The notes: generated from the letters alone by a model not told the origin. A DNA stretch of 64,000 nt from Actinomycetes bacterium (GCA_023460315.1 JAEWQO010000138.1:1-64000); one strand, 5' to 3'; counted from the first letter of the stretch, positions 42,903-53,303 are shown. Translations and numbers: made by a program.

Positions 42903-45740
42903 TCAGTCGCCCAGAGAACGCAGCACGTTCATCAATGCGTCATCGGGCCGATAGTGCAGACGCAGCGAAAGCAGGCTGTGCGCCACCGGAAACAATCCTG
43001 CGTCGACAGCCACCGCCGATCCTTCGTCGAGCACCGACATCGCCTCGTCGATGGGAGCGAGCGCGATGCCCGCGTCGGACAGCATTCCGTCGACATCCTC
43101 ATGCTCTATGGGGTCGACGCCCTGCTCGTCAATAAGTTCCCGAAGCTCCGCAGCCGCCTGAAGGGATACAACCGGCGACGTCATGATGGACTTGAGATAG
43201 CAGGCGGCACCGAGATGGGATTCACCCGTCTTCCACAGCGCATAGGCCAGCTGATAGTAAGCCACCGCGATGTCCCCTGGCTGCAGGGCAACGTGCAATC
43301 CGGCACGCAGCACAGAAATCGCATTGTCCATATCTCCCACCAGCATATAGGCGCGTCCAAGCTGACGGTAGCCAGCCGGTGTCGTCGGCCCCACCCTGAG
43401 CGCGTTGCGCCCGTAGCGCAACGCCTCGTCTGTGCGCTCGAACGAATGCTCCAGCAGACGGACAACCTCGAGGTGGCAGAGGTAGAACGAAGCCGGAACG
43501 AGTTCAAGCCGCTTGCCGGCATCGGCCGCCGCCGCTTCTTCGGGCAGAAGGATGCCATTCGGCGAAGCAGGAAGTCCGCCGCCCGCATAGGATTCCGTCT
43601 CCGCCGCCTCCGCGCGCGCCCGATTGTACAGCACGCGCGCAACGTAGGAGTCGAATGAGCGGTAGACCGTCGCCGCGCCATCGACGTACCCGTCAAGGGC
43701 AGCGGCTTCATTGATGGCATCAGTCAGGACGGCAGCCGCCTTCTCGGGATCTTGCCGCGCATATCCACGCGCTCTGCCCAACGCCGCTAGGCAGCGATCT
43801 TCCCCCAGAAAACGGCTGACGATAGCATTCTGGTCCTCTGTGTCGAGCGATCCCTCAGCCAATGCGGCCATGAGGCGCGTCGCGGCCGTGGCGGTCCGGT
43901 CGTCGTCGCGCTCCTCTGCGGCAGCTTGCTCCTCACGCACGATGCGAATGGCCTCAGTCGCGCTGGACGCGCGGGCAACGCGATCCGCAATTCCCTCGCC
44001 GATCTTCCTTCGATAGGCGGAGAAATCAATGCGCACATCGCGCGCACGCTCCGCGCCGAGCACGGTCTTCGCCGCCAAAGGCAAGGGCTCGTCGACCGCT
44101 TCAGGAAGAAGAGCCCGCGTTCTTGCCGCAGGAAAAGCGTCGACCACGGCAAACGGATCGGCAGCCGGCACTTCGAACACGGCACCGGCCTGCACGAGCA
44201 AGGGTAAGGGATCCCCGGTAAGCGCCGCGCCGAATCGATCGGCATCCGCGAACAGAGCACGCAGGAACGTCACCTGGAAATAGGCGGGCAGGCCTTCGTC
44301 GGCAGGAAATTCGCGATCGCCGTCCGAGACGTCATCCTCGCCCGTGTGCTCATCCTTGAACGGCCGAGCGACGACATCAACCCTCTGGACGACCTCCGAA
44401 GCAGCAAAGGCAGCTGTCACAAGGGCCAGGCACAGATGCATGGCGTAGCGCCGGCTGCAAGCTTCCCTCTCTTCCCAAGAAAGGGGGATCCGTCCATCGG
44501 TCGGGCCGGCATGCGAGAGATCTTCATCCCAGCGCCAAGATGCCATAAGTGCCGCATCGGGAACGGTCAAGTCGAGGGCAACGACTCCTTCCAAGGCATT
44601 GACCTGCAGCTGCGCATCTATGCGGAAAGGAAGCCGAAGACGCTCTATGGCAGCGCTGATGCCATATCTCAATTCCCATTCTCCGTCCGGAGCCCCGGCA
44701 GGAACGCCTTTGGCCCGCGTTGAGGAAAGCTCTTGGGTGCCGACTGTTTCGGTGAGATATTCATCCCATCGGGAACAATCTCCCTTCGTCGCCAAGGATG
44801 CCTGCTCGCCAAACGCCTCGTCCAACAGAAGATAGCGGTTGAGCGCGGCTTCAAGAGCCCATATTTCACGGCGCGACACGGGTGCGCCGGCCTCCTCGAG
44901 AGAAACGTAGTAGGTGTTGGCATACTGCGTGGTGCGCACCAGCCTCAACGCACCGACGGGCACCTTGCGTGCCATGATGCCCTCAAGGCCCGCTTCTTCA
45001 AGCCAATGGGCAAGAACGCAGAGAAGGGCAGGAGGATTGAGCAGAGGATCGGCCTCGGCACTACGGATATCCGCCATGATCGCCTCAAGGGAGGGAAGCA
45101 GTTTTCCATCCCGCAGGCGATCCCGCACCACGCCGACGCCACGGGAGGGAACGCGCGCGCCACCGATGCGAGGACGGTAGGAAAGGGCAAGGTAGGCGCG
45201 GGCAAGAGCATCGTCGTAGCACAGGTCGGCGCCGTAAGGCCCAAAGTTATACCACGAGTCAAACAGCGAATAGCGACCATGCTGACACCGGTAACGCCCT
45301 CCCTGGCGCGACAGCCCCTCTTCTCCCCGCACCTCGATGAACCCCTGTTCCTCCATCGATGCCGAGTCTGCGGTCGACCGCAGAAATTCCATCTCCGGGC
45401 TGCGTGCCGGAGGCGCCTCCAATGGACGGTCGGTAGAGAACACGCGACCGTAGCGGTCGGCGTAGGCAAGGATGCGGAGCAACCGCTTGCCGACGAACTC
45501 GACAAGGTAGCGGTCGCCCTTGCTGGGCGAGGGGAAGACCCCCATCACCCAGCCGTACGCGGGGAAGCTCGCTCCGGACGGCGTGCCTCCATCAGGCTCG
45601 GCGGAGACCGGAGGAACCGCATCGGGAAGGATGCGATAGGCGCCGAGCATCATCTTGGAAGCGCCGATCCGATACACGCCCTCTTGCTCCTCGATGCTTC
45701 GCACGTCCGCTCCTCGCCTTGGCTTTCCGTCATATGTCAT
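42903..45740 (-). CDS. Large TPR-repeat protein of unknown function
   Basis: A ~945-residue soluble protein. No signal peptide or transmembrane helix is visible. Residues ~1-430 match no family that I recognise; they contain several Tyr/Trp-rich segments (SLFDSWYNFGPYGADLCY). The C-terminal third (about 700-945) is helical with TPR-like units (TTPAGYRQLGRAYMLVGDMD, then DIAVAYYQLAYALWKTGES). Start is ambiguous: ATG 45740 or 45752, with GAGG 2-15 bases upstream. It is monocistronic between hisS and the NifX-like gene. Probably a lineage-specific scaffold or sensor, but the function cannot be deduced. Confidence 0.75.
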   Translation of the reverse strand: MTYDGKPRRGADVRSIEEQEGVYRIGASKMMLGAYRILPDAVPPVSAEPDGGTPSGASFPAYGWVMGVFPSPSKGDRYLVEFVGKRLLRILAYADRYGRVFSTDRPLEAPPARSPEMEFLRSTADSASMEEQGFIEVRGEEGLSRQGGRYRCQHGRYSLFDSWYNFGPYGADLCYDDALARAYLALSYRPRIGGARVPSRGVGVVRDRLRDGKLLPSLEAIMADIRSAEADPLLNPPALLCVLAHWLEEAGLEGIMARKVPVGALRLVRTTQYANTYYVSLEEAGAPVSRREIWALEAALNRYLLLDEAFGEQASLATKGDCSRWDEYLTETVGTQELSSTRAKGVPAGAPDGEWELRYGISAAIERLRLPFRIDAQLQVNALEGVVALDLTVPDAALMASWRWDEDLSHAGPTDGRIPLSWEEREACSRRYAMHLCLALVTAAFAASEVVQRVDVVARPFKDEHTGEDDVSDGDREFPADEGLPAYFQVTFLRALFADADRFGAALTGDPLPLLVQAGAVFEVPAADPFAVVDAFPAARTRALLPEAVDEPLPLAAKTVLGAERARDVRIDFSAYRRKIGEGIADRVARASSATEAIRIVREEQAAAEERDDDRTATAATRLMAALAEGSLDTEDQNAIVSRFLGEDRCLAALGRARGYARQDPEKAAAVLTDAINEAAALDGYVDGAATVYRSFDSYVARVLYNRARAEAAETESYAGGGLPASPNGILLPEEAAAADAGKRLELVPASFYLCHLEVVRLLEHSFERTDEALRYGRNALRVGPTTPAGYRQLGRAYMLVGDMDNAISVLRAGLHVALQPGDIAVAYYQLAYALWKTGESHLGAACYLKSIMTSPVVSLQAAAELRELIDEQGVDPIEHEDVDGMLSDAGIALAPIDEAMSVLDEGSAVAVDAGLFPVAHSLLSLRLHYRPDDALMNVLRSLGD

Positions 45741-45836
45741 GCAGCATAGCATGACCTCGAGGGATTGTCAGAAAAACCAAGGGAACCTTGACAGGCCGAC
45801 ACCTTTCAGAAAGGCGCTCCCGCAATTCTGCAGCCG

Positions 45837-46217
45837 TCATTCATGATGGTTGCAGGCGTTTTCGATGCCCATGACAGGCGCTCGTCCCTCTGCCACCAAC
45901 TTGGCGGCATCGCCAACAAGCCGCATCTGGTTTTCGAAATACACGGTGAGTCCGGCCTGATTGAAGCCAGCAAGGGGACGCGACCCCATCCCTGCCGCAA
46001 CGATGGCATCCGCTCCGGCATCAACAAGCAAACCGACCGGACGCAGACAGCCGCCTTCCTCATGGGGAAGATTCAAGACCTCAGACGTGCCGACGATGGC
46101 CCCGTCGGCTATGTCGACCAGCGTGAAGCAATCGCAGTGACCGAAATGGCCCGAACGCTCCGATCCGAGTCCGGCCGCGCCCATGGTCGGCACAGCAAGT
46201 TTCAACGTCTCGCCCAT
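45837..46217 (-). CDS. NifX/NifB-type iron-molybdenum cofactor-binding domain protein
   Basis: A 126-residue single-domain protein of the dinitrogenase iron-molybdenum cofactor family (NifX, VnfX, MTH1175 group). Conserved pattern: LAVPTMGAAGLGSERSGHFG with the metal-binding GHFGHCDCF, then EGGCLRPVGLLVDAGADAIV and GMGSRPLAGF. A C-terminal ACNHHE is a possible metal site. ATG 46217 follows AGAAGG. No nitrogenase gene is nearby, so it likely binds or carries a metal cluster for another purpose. It is 299 bases downstream of a PadR-type regulator on the same strand, and a cotranscript is possible. Confidence 0.85.
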   Translation of the reverse strand: MGETLKLAVPTMGAAGLGSERSGHFGHCDCFTLVDIADGAIVGTSEVLNLPHEEGGCLRPVGLLVDAGADAIVAAGMGSRPLAGFNQAGLTVYFENQMRLVGDAAKLVAEGRAPVMGIENACNHHE

Positions 46218-46516
46218 TGATGACCTTCTTTCCGGGGCGTCTTTGCCCCTTTGCAGCTGAAGCGCCTTTGCTCCAGCAACCCTACCATCATCAGCCGCAG
46301 CGCCTTCGCTCGGCAATGATTTCGCACCGTCGGACGAACCGCCTCGCCTTTGGGAGGCCGTTCCTCTGATCCTCCGCGGACAGCAGGCGACGCAAGCCCG
46401 ATGACCCGGGTCCCTCTCCCCTCCGAGAAGGCGAACGGGGCGGCCTGAGACTCCTGAGTTCGACTCAGGCATCCACCCAACTCCCCTCTCATGTCCGCAG
46501 GGAGGAAGCCGTCGCC

Positions 46517-46945
46517 CTAGCGGCCGTCCGCATCGGAAAGTCCACGCTGGCTCAAGGCGTCCAGCCCCTTTTCAAGGGAGTCGATAAGGCACTCGTCAAG
46601 CTGCCGGCGGGCATGGAGGGCATCAAGCCATTGCTCAGCCAATTCAACCCCTTGCTCCGTCAGCTCGTATTCACGCCGCCGCGGGCCGGCGTTATCCTCG
46701 CACCAGCGCGACACGACCGCCCCATCGTCCTCAAGTCTCCTCAGGGACCGATAGAGTCCCCCAACGTCAACATCCACTTCACCACCGGTCATATCGAGGA
46801 TGGTCCGCCGCATATCGTAGCCATATCCCCCCGCATGAAGCAAAGCGGCAAGCGCCGCCGGCTCGACGAGCGCGCCCCCGCCGCCGGCTCGACGCCGACA
46901 GCACGGACGACGGGCGGCATGTCCCTCGCAATCGCCTCGCGGCAT
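46517..46945 (-). CDS. PadR-family transcriptional regulator
   Basis: A 142-residue PadR-like regulator. The winged helix is recognisable (LAALLHAGGYGYDMRRTILD, then VDVGGLYRSLRRLEDDGAVV and RREYELTEQG), followed by a short C-terminal dimerisation helix. The N-terminal 20 residues are Arg/Cys-rich (PRGDCEGHAARRPCC) and atypical, perhaps a metal-binding extension. ATG 46945 has AAGGAGGAG upstream. An inverted repeat of TATATG/CATATA covers its promoter region, suggesting autoregulation. It probably also controls the NifX-like gene downstream. Confidence 0.85.
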   Translation of the reverse strand: MPRGDCEGHAARRPCCRRRAGGGGALVEPAALAALLHAGGYGYDMRRTILDMTGGEVDVDVGGLYRSLRRLEDDGAVVSRWCEDNAGPRRREYELTEQGVELAEQWLDALHARRQLDECLIDSLEKGLDALSQRGLSDADGR

Positions 46946-46968
46946 GGTACTCCTCCTTCAGAACGTGA

Positions 46969-46987
46969 TATATGATATGAACATATA
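46969..46987. promoter_or_regulatory. Inverted repeat upstream of the PadR gene
   Basis: TATATG-N7-CATATA, starting 24 bases before the PadR start codon in an AT-rich patch. Dyads of this kind are typical of PadR-regulated promoters, so it is a candidate autoregulatory operator. Confidence 0.5.
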
Positions 46988-47219
46988 TACGCCTCCAGCA
47001 CTATGTTGTCAACATGTAGTTCGGCCAAAATGCCCGACGCTCAGGCGGCATGCGGCAAACTGCACCGCCAAGCGCCCTCCTCCCCGCAACCCGTCGCTCA
47101 CCCCGAAAGCCCTGCCTCTGACCAAGAACGCGGCTTGCACACGATCTCCCGAACAGCACAAGGCAGGGCCACCCAAGCAGCCCTGCCTCGAACCATGTCT
47201 CCGTTGTCACGCGAGCTTT

Positions 47220-48326
47220 TTACAGGAGCTCTGCCACCAGATCTCCCATTCGCTGCGTTCCGACAATCTTGTCAGCAGGAGTTTCGGCATCCCTGATGTC
47301 GCCCGTGCGCCAGCCCTCGTCAAGAACCTTCTCCACGGCCCGTGCAATGTCGTCCGCCGCTTCGTCCATGCCAAAGCTGTAGCGCAACATCATTTCGACG
47401 GACAGTATCTGCGCGAGCGGGTTCGCTATGCCTTGGCCGGCGATGTCGGGAGCGCTCCCATGGCTGGGCTCGTAGAGAGCCGTGCCGTCGCCAAGGGAGG
47501 CGCTGGCCAGCATGCCCAGGGAGCCAGTGAGCATGGACGCCTCGTCAGACAGGATGTCTCCAAACATGTTCTCGGTCACCACGACGTCAAACTGGGCAGG
47601 ATCGTTGACAAGCTGCATGGCCGCATTGTCAACGAGCATGTCCGACAGCTCCACATCGGGATAGTCGGCGGCAACACGGTGCGTCACTTCGCGCCAAAGG
47701 CGGCTTGTCTCCAGCACGTTCGCCTTGTCGATGGAATGGACGCGCCTCCGTCGCTTGCGGGCCGTGTCGAACGCATGGCGCACGATGCGCTCAATCTCAT
47801 ACTCGCGATACTCCAGCGTGTCGTAGGCGCGCTGGCCGTGTGCGCCGTCCGTTCCACAACCCTCCTCGTCGTAAAACCGCTCCCGGGCGCCAAAGTACAG
47901 GCCGCCCGTCAGCTCGCGCACGATGACCAGGTCCACGCCTGCAATGAATTCCGGCTTGAGGGTGGAAGCATCGGCCAGTGCGTTGAAGATGCGCACGGGC
48001 CGCAGGTTCGCATAGAGGCCAAGTGCCTTACGGATACCGAGAAGACCCTGTTCGGGGCGGGGCTGACCGGGGTCGGTCGTGTCCCATTTCGGACCTCCGA
48101 CGGCCGCGAGCAACACGGCGTCGGCAGCCTCGGCAGCGCGCAGCGTCTCGTCGGGCAATGCCGTGCCCGTGGCGTCGATGGCACATCCGCCCAACAGCGC
48201 CTCCGTATAGGCAAACCGCGTGCCGTGCTTCTCCCCCACCGCATCGAGCACCTTGCGCCCTTCCGCGATGATCTCCGGCCCGATGCCGTCACCGGGAAGA
48301 AGGCAGACGTTGTAAGTTTGAGTCAT
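47220..48326 (-). CDS. leuB: 3-isopropylmalate dehydrogenase
   Basis: A 368-residue NAD-dependent beta-decarboxylating dehydrogenase of leucine synthesis. Visible are [29 protein letters not shown], the substrate-binding [11 protein letters not shown] with a catalytic Tyr, and the metal-site [16 protein letters not shown] followed by [18 protein letters not shown] 48326 has GAGGA upstream. Last of leuC-leuD-leuB, 251 bases after leuD with no gene in that gap. leuA is not in the window. Confidence 0.97.
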   Translation of the reverse strand: MTQTYNVCLLPGDGIGPEIIAEGRKVLDAVGEKHGTRFAYTEALLGGCAIDATGTALPDETLRAAEAADAVLLAAVGGPKWDTTDPGQPRPEQGLLGIRKALGLYANLRPVRIFNALADASTLKPEFIAGVDLVIVRELTGGLYFGARERFYDEEGCGTDGAHGQRAYDTLEYREYEIERIVRHAFDTARKRRRRVHSIDKANVLETSRLWREVTHRVAADYPDVELSDMLVDNAAMQLVNDPAQFDVVVTENMFGDILSDEASMLTGSLGMLASASLGDGTALYEPSHGSAPDIAGQGIANPLAQILSVEMMLRYSFGMDEAADDIARAVEKVLDEGWRTGDIRDAETPADKIVGTQRMGDLVAELL

Positions 48327-48577
48327 GATGGTTCCTCACGTCATAGATCTGTTCATCTTGCAGGTTCGACTTGCTTCCATGCCCTGCCTGTCCGAAGGCA
48401 GGCGAAGCGGCTCACGCCGGAGCATGCGCCTCCCCCTGATTCCAGGGCCTCGGTCGCGCGGCGGCAATTCGGAAAGCGAGAATCCCGTCGCCAAAAGAGC
48501 ACGGCACCCTCGCCGCAGGCCAAGATGTCGCCGAGAGCCGCAGCGCCAAACGGTTCCGCGGGGCGGAAGACGGGGCC

Positions 48578-49072
48578 CTACTTCCCCAGCTTCTCCTTTG
48601 TGCGGTTGATGAGCCCTCCCGCCTCGATGATCTCACGAATGAACGGCGGGAAAGGCTGGGCCTGAAAGGCAGCGCCGGTCGTCTCATCGACGATGGTGCC
48701 GGAATCGGCGTCCACACTCACCACGTCACCTTGGCTGATGGCATCCACCGCTTCCGGACACTCCATGATGGCAAGGCCCGTATTGATGGAATTGCGATAA
48801 AAAATGCGCGCAAAACTCTTGGCGATAACCGCATCGATGCCAGCGGCCTTGATGGCAATGGGGGCATGCTCGCGGGAGCTGCCGCATCCGAAGTTTTCTT
48901 CTGCCACAATGATGTCGCCCGGCTGCACGCGCTCGACGAACGACGCGTCTAGGTCCTCAAGGCAATGCTTTGCCAATTCGGCCGGATCGGACGTGGTCAG
49001 ATGGCGAGCCGGTATGATGACGTCGGTGTCGATATCACGGCCATAGCGATGTGCTGTTCCTTTGAAATGCAT
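48578..49072 (-). CDS. leuD: 3-isopropylmalate dehydratase small subunit
   Basis: A 164-residue small subunit that pairs with LeuC to isomerise isopropylmalate. The signature GCGSSREHAPIAIKAAGIDA and the N-terminal RYGRDIDTDVIIPARHL are intact. Its size fits the short (about 165-residue) type found in archaea and many anaerobes. ATG 49072 has AAGGGG upstream. It lies 16 bases after leuC. Confidence 0.95.
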   Translation of the reverse strand: MHFKGTAHRYGRDIDTDVIIPARHLTTSDPAELAKHCLEDLDASFVERVQPGDIIVAEENFGCGSSREHAPIAIKAAGIDAVIAKSFARIFYRNSINTGLAIMECPEAVDAISQGDVVSVDADSGTIVDETTGAAFQAQPFPPFIREIIEAGGLINRTKEKLGK

Positions 49073-49088
49073 GATGGCAACCCCTTCC

Positions 49089-50357
49089 TCAATCCAGGTC
49101 TTCCGGCAACCCGATATGTCCAAGCACCGCGCTTGCCGCCGCGATCGCCGGAGAGGACAGGTAGACCTCGCTCGTGGGATCGCCCATACGGCCAACGAAG
49201 TTGCGGTTCGTGGTGGCAATGGCACGTTCGCCCGCGGCGAGAATGCCCATGTAGCCGCCAAGACAGGGACCGCAGGTCGGCGTCGACACCGCACAGTTCG
49301 CATCGAGGAACACGTCGGTCAAGCCTTCCTCCATGCACTGGCGGTACACCGCCTGAGTTGCAGGGATGACGATGCAGCGGACATCGGGATGAACCGTGCG
49401 GCCGCGCAACACGTCAGCGGCCTGCCGCATGTCAGTGATGCGGCCATTCGTGCAGGACCCGATGACGGCTTGATCGATCTTGACATCGCGCGCTTCGGCG
49501 GCAGGACGTGTGTTTGACGGCAGATGGGGAAACGATACCGTCGGAACGATATCCGCCGCATTGATCTCATAGACCCTTGCATAACGGGCATCCGGATCGG
49601 AATGATATTCCGTATAGGGACGCTCTGTGCGCCCGTCAAGGTAAGCACGCGTCACCTCATCGACCTCAATGAGACCCGCCTTGCCACCCGCTTCGATAGC
49701 CATGTTCGAAATGGACATGCGCTCATCCATGGCCATGGCCCGAATGGCGCTGCCCGTAAACTCCATGACCTGATAGAGCGCGCCGTCCACGCCAATCATG
49801 CCGATGATATGGAGGATGACGTCTTTGCCCGTCACCCCAGGGGCCAAGTCGCCCTCAATCTTGAAGAGGATGGACTCGGGCACTTTGAACCATGCCTTGC
49901 CAGTAGCATATCCCACGCCGGCGTCAGTGGAGCCGACTCCCGTCGCGAATGCGCCCAGCGCACCATAGGTGCAGGTGTGGCTATCGGCGCCGATGATCAG
50001 ATCGCCCGAACCCACCACGCCCTGTTCCGGCAGCAGCGCATGCTCGACGCCCATGCATCCCACCTCATAGTAGTGGGTGATACCCTGTTCGCGGGCAAAG
50101 TCGCGCACAATCTTCGCCTGTTCGGCGCTTTTGATGTCCTTGTTGGGAACGTAATGGTCAGGTACCAGCGCGATCTTCGTCGGGTCAAATACCCTGTCGA
50201 CACCGATCTTGCGGAACTCGTTAACGGCAATGGGGGTGGTGACGTCATTGGAAAGCACGAGATCAAGATCGCATTCGATCAGCTGACCCGGCTCCACTTC
50301 GTCGAACCCCGCATGAACGGCGAGAATCTTCTCCGCCATGGTCATGGGACGTGCCAT
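49089..50357 (-). CDS. leuC: 3-isopropylmalate dehydratase large subunit
   Basis: A 422-residue aconitase-family subunit holding the 4Fe-4S centre. Visible are [40 protein letters not shown] and [16 protein letters not shown] with the cluster cysteines. At ~420 residues it is the shorter LeuC class rather than the ~466-residue E. coli class, matching the short LeuD. ATG 50357 follows AAGGAGAG. First gene of leuC-leuD-leuB. Confidence 0.96.
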   Translation of the reverse strand: MARPMTMAEKILAVHAGFDEVEPGQLIECDLDLVLSNDVTTPIAVNEFRKIGVDRVFDPTKIALVPDHYVPNKDIKSAEQAKIVRDFAREQGITHYYEVGCMGVEHALLPEQGVVGSGDLIIGADSHTCTYGALGAFATGVGSTDAGVGYATGKAWFKVPESILFKIEGDLAPGVTGKDVILHIIGMIGVDGALYQVMEFTGSAIRAMAMDERMSISNMAIEAGGKAGLIEVDEVTRAYLDGRTERPYTEYHSDPDARYARVYEINAADIVPTVSFPHLPSNTRPAAEARDVKIDQAVIGSCTNGRITDMRQAADVLRGRTVHPDVRCIVIPATQAVYRQCMEEGLTDVFLDANCAVSTPTCGPCLGGYMGILAAGERAIATTNRNFVGRMGDPTSEVYLSSPAIAAASAVLGHIGLPEDLD

Positions 50358-50426
50358 GCTCTCTCCTTTTGCGGTGGATGTGTGGAAAACGCTCCAATTG
50401 TACCACTGGCTCCCCTCAAGCATGAA

Positions 50427-50448
50427 GAAGAGCCCCGAAGGGCTCTTC
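50427..50448 (-). terminator. Terminator of the Pro-rich membrane protein gene
   Basis: GAAGAGCCC-CGAA-GGGCTCTTC lies 42 bases beyond the stop of the minus-strand gene at 50490-50927 and before leuC. On the minus strand it is followed by TTCATGC. Confidence 0.6.
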
Positions 50449-50489
50449 AAAGGAGGGCGTTTCTTCAAAAATGCGCAACCTGGCAGAGA

Positions 50490-50927
50490 TTACCAGGATC
50501 CGTAATAGTTGCCGTAACCATACGATGATGCCCCGGCTGCTCCGATCATCGCAGCAATCATGCCGGCAAACATCATGCTCAAAACGATGCCGAGCACAAC
50601 CCAGACCGCGAACCCTATGATGGTCCATTTGAGTGCATCGCTCTTCACCTGAGGAAGCTTGTCAGCATTGACGAGCCAGGAGAGAACGATCCCGCCGATG
50701 CCGAGCAACGCGCCGACGACAAACCAGCCGAACTTCATGCCCCCAGTCAGCTGCACCAGAGGAGCGGGAGCATACACGGGCTGAGGAGCCTGATATGCCG
50801 GAGGATGCGGTTGAGAAACCGGCTGCCCCACAGGAGGCTGCTGCGGAGGAACCGGCGCAGAGGAAGTCTCTGAGGGAGAGGGCGGGACGGGCACAGCGCC
50901 TTGATCATTCTTCTGCTCTTCGGTCAT
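50490..50927 (-). CDS. Small membrane protein with Pro-rich N-terminus
   Basis: A 145-residue protein. Residues 1-60 are Pro/Gln/Val-rich and disordered (VPVPPSPSETSSAPVPP); residues ~65-135 contain two hydrophobic segments (FGWFVVGALLGIGGIVLSWL, then IIGFAVWVVLGIVLSMMFAG). The tail is Gly/Tyr/Ser-rich (ASSYGYGNYYGSW). It resembles the loosely defined group of actinobacterial DUF4190-like or TM2-like proteins but no family is certain. ATG 50927 is the first good start. Confidence 0.7.
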   Translation of the reverse strand: MTEEQKNDQGAVPVPPSPSETSSAPVPPQQPPVGQPVSQPHPPAYQAPQPVYAPAPLVQLTGGMKFGWFVVGALLGIGGIVLSWLVNADKLPQVKSDALKWTIIGFAVWVVLGIVLSMMFAGMIAAMIGAAGASSYGYGNYYGSW

Positions 50928-51134
50928 GATGCACCTGCTTTCTATCGGATGGACGATTCCAGCCGTCCGGGACAACACTGTCTGAAAGACGAAGGGACAG
51001 ACGCTGATCCCTCCTGCGACCACCGGTCGCCCGTTCGCTGGTAAGTATACGAACCACTTTCTTGATGAAGGAGAAAACGTTACCTATATGTTGCGCCCAT
51101 CACAAGCGCTTCAGGAAAGAGACCGAGAAGCATC

Positions 51135-52040
51135 TCAGGAAAGCGCAGAGCACAGCGCGTCAAGCAGCGTGATGGCATAGTGCTGGGCGGAGCGGCCCGT
51201 TCCCGCGTCCTCCCATGTCGTGCCCGGCAATTCGACGGCAACGCGAGACGGTGTGCTCGCTTCCGCCACGCCGATGGCCGCCTCGAGCCTCAGGGAGAGC
51301 GTTTCCTCGGCCTCAAAGCCCACGCGCGGCACCGATTCGGCCGTCTCCTCCTCACGGAGGATGATATGCACAAGGAGCATGGCTTCATCAGGCGCGACCA
51401 GCAGAGAGTCAGCGCTCATTATCTTTGAGACGGGGTTGGTTGCAAGCGCGAGGTTCGACATGCGCGAAGCGACGCTGCGCGTGAATTCATGGGTGCCAAA
51501 CAGGCAAAGCGCATGTTGCTCAAGGACGTCGGCCGCGCGGGCAAACCCTAAATGAGCGGTGCCGTTCAGCGCTTCCTTGCCTTCCCAAGAATGGTGCAGA
51601 TTGCGAATGGCTTCGTACGTGTAGGCACCGGCGATTCCGTCAGATGGCAGGGCAAGATTGAGCTGAAACTTACGAAGGCCCAGTTCCGTATAGGCACCAA
51701 AGATGCCGTCTGCGGTGCCACACGCAAACCCAAGCGCACCCAGAGCCTGCTGTAGCTCAAGGACGTCATGTCCATGAAAATGGGGCATGCGCAAATAGAG
51801 CGTTCGATCACCCAGCTGAAACGACGCATCGACGAGAGCCGCCCACACTCTGTCATCGACCTGATCAGACGGCACAAGACCAGCGTGCATGCTAAAGGAC
51901 TTGACAGCGGCGGCGGTCTTGTCGCCAAACACGCCATCGGCATCGGATTCTTCAAGCAATCCAATCACGGCGAGGCGTTGTTGCACATCCTCGACGGCGG
52001 CACCGGTGTCATGTCGTTTAATGGATTCCATGACCGCCAT
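51135..52040 (-). CDS. Peptidoglycan-binding-repeat protein (spore-lysin-like domain, no signal)
   Basis: A 301-residue protein with two PG_binding_1 repeats in residues ~5-130 (GAAVEDVQQRLAVIGLLEES, GVFGDKTAAAVKSF; then DVLELQQALGALGFACG, GIFGAYTELGLRKFQ). The rest (about 140-300) lies where an N-acetylmuramoyl-L-alanine amidase is found in CwlM-like proteins, but only scattered residues fit. The layout recalls mycobacterial CwlM, a regulator rather than an enzyme. No signal peptide is visible. Start is uncertain among GTG 52058, ATG 52040 and ATG 52031. Confidence 0.75.
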   Translation of the reverse strand: MAVMESIKRHDTGAAVEDVQQRLAVIGLLEESDADGVFGDKTAAAVKSFSMHAGLVPSDQVDDRVWAALVDASFQLGDRTLYLRMPHFHGHDVLELQQALGALGFACGTADGIFGAYTELGLRKFQLNLALPSDGIAGAYTYEAIRNLHHSWEGKEALNGTAHLGFARAADVLEQHALCLFGTHEFTRSVASRMSNLALATNPVSKIMSADSLLVAPDEAMLLVHIILREEETAESVPRVGFEAEETLSLRLEAAIGVAEASTPSRVAVELPGTTWEDAGTGRSAQHYAITLLDALCSALS

Positions 52041-52191
52041 GGTACCGCATGGCCTCACCTCGGTTCAAGGTTACACCAAAGGAACAAAGCGAAACCTCAA
52101 AGATTGCCAGCCGCCTTCGCTGCGACAGGAACGCATCTTCTCCTGACGCAGGAAACGTCAGAGAACGGTCTCAACCGATGTTTCTCGACGG

Positions 52192-53241
52192 CTATCTAAG
52201 CCTGTTCACGAACCAATCCGCCATGGAGATCAGCAAATCGCGCGAAGACGAGGGGCGAACCATGTCAATCAACCGGTTCTTGGCTATGCTCGTCAGATTC
52301 TCTGCATAGCTGCGCGCATACTCGATGCTGCCCGACTCTTCCATGATCGCAACTGCCTCGGCAAGCACTGCCTGATCCTTTTCCCTTGACGAGAGAATGT
52401 CGATGAGGCGGCCCCGATCCGCCGAATGCTGCAAGGCGTGCACCACCATGAGGGTGCGCTTGCCTTCCGTGATGTCGTTCCTGAAATCCTTCCGAGTGCT
52501 CTCCTCGCTGCCAATGAGATTCAGCAGGTCGTCTTGGATCTGGAATGCCAGGCCCGTATCCAAGCCGTAGTTGCGCAGCGCCTCGATCTCCGTCTCGGTG
52601 CCTCCGCCGATGATGGCGCCGATGGCAAGCGGTACCGCCCCGGAATAGTGCGCCGTCTTATGCGTGGCCATGACAAGATAGTCCTCGGGCGTGATGTCAT
52701 AGCGGCCATCACGCGCCCAACCGATGTCGAGTGCCTGCCCCTCCACGGTGCGGCGCGTCATGTCGATGAGCTCGGTGACGACGCGAACCTTCGTCGCATC
52801 GTCGAGACTCGCGTCGGCGATGACCGTGCCATTCACGAGAGAAAGAGCGAGGTCTCCCATGTTGATGGCCAGCCCGATGCCTTCCGTCAAATGCAGGCAG
52901 GGTTCGCCACGGCGCAACTCCGCCTCGTCAGCTATGTCGTCATGGATGAGAGCAGCCGTGTGAAAATGCTCGATTGCCGCCGCCGCACTGGTGGCCTTCA
53001 CCATGTCGCCGCCCACGGCAAGACACGCGGCGAAGCAGATGAGCGGGCGATGGCGTTTGCCGCCATTCTGACTGTAGGCCGCAAGGGGACCATAGAGATA
53101 GCGGTCCATGTCAGGATGGGTACCAGTGGGAATATAGGTGTTCACGAGGTCTCCGACACGGTCGGCATAGCAGTTCAGGTATTCTTCAAACGTTTCTGGT
53201 GTCTTTTCGACTGTCGCGATGATATCGTTGATGTTGTCCAT
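52192..53241 (-). CDS. Polyprenyl (all-trans) diphosphate synthase
   Basis: A 349-residue prenyl elongation enzyme, likely making the side chain of menaquinone. The first aspartate-rich motif is in AALIHDDIADEAELRRG, preceded by GGKRHRPLICFAA, and the second is in FQIQDDLLNLIG. ATG 53241 is chosen; upstream sequence on the same frame runs into a tRNA fragment and is not coding. The sequence just before the start is the boundary of an integrated prophage, so its native promoter region may be altered by the insertion. Confidence 0.93.
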   Translation of the reverse strand: MDNINDIIATVEKTPETFEEYLNCYADRVGDLVNTYIPTGTHPDMDRYLYGPLAAYSQNGGKRHRPLICFAACLAVGGDMVKATSAAAAIEHFHTAALIHDDIADEAELRRGEPCLHLTEGIGLAINMGDLALSLVNGTVIADASLDDATKVRVVTELIDMTRRTVEGQALDIGWARDGRYDITPEDYLVMATHKTAHYSGAVPLAIGAIIGGGTETEIEALRNYGLDTGLAFQIQDDLLNLIGSEESTRKDFRNDITEGKRTLMVVHALQHSADRGRLIDILSSREKDQAVLAEAVAIMEESGSIEYARSYAENLTSIAKNRLIDMVRPSSSRDLLISMADWFVNRLR

Positions 53242-53303
53242 GATGCTTTCTTCGATTGAGGGCGATCTTCTGCCAGAGGGGGATGCAAGATGACGCACCA
53301 ATT

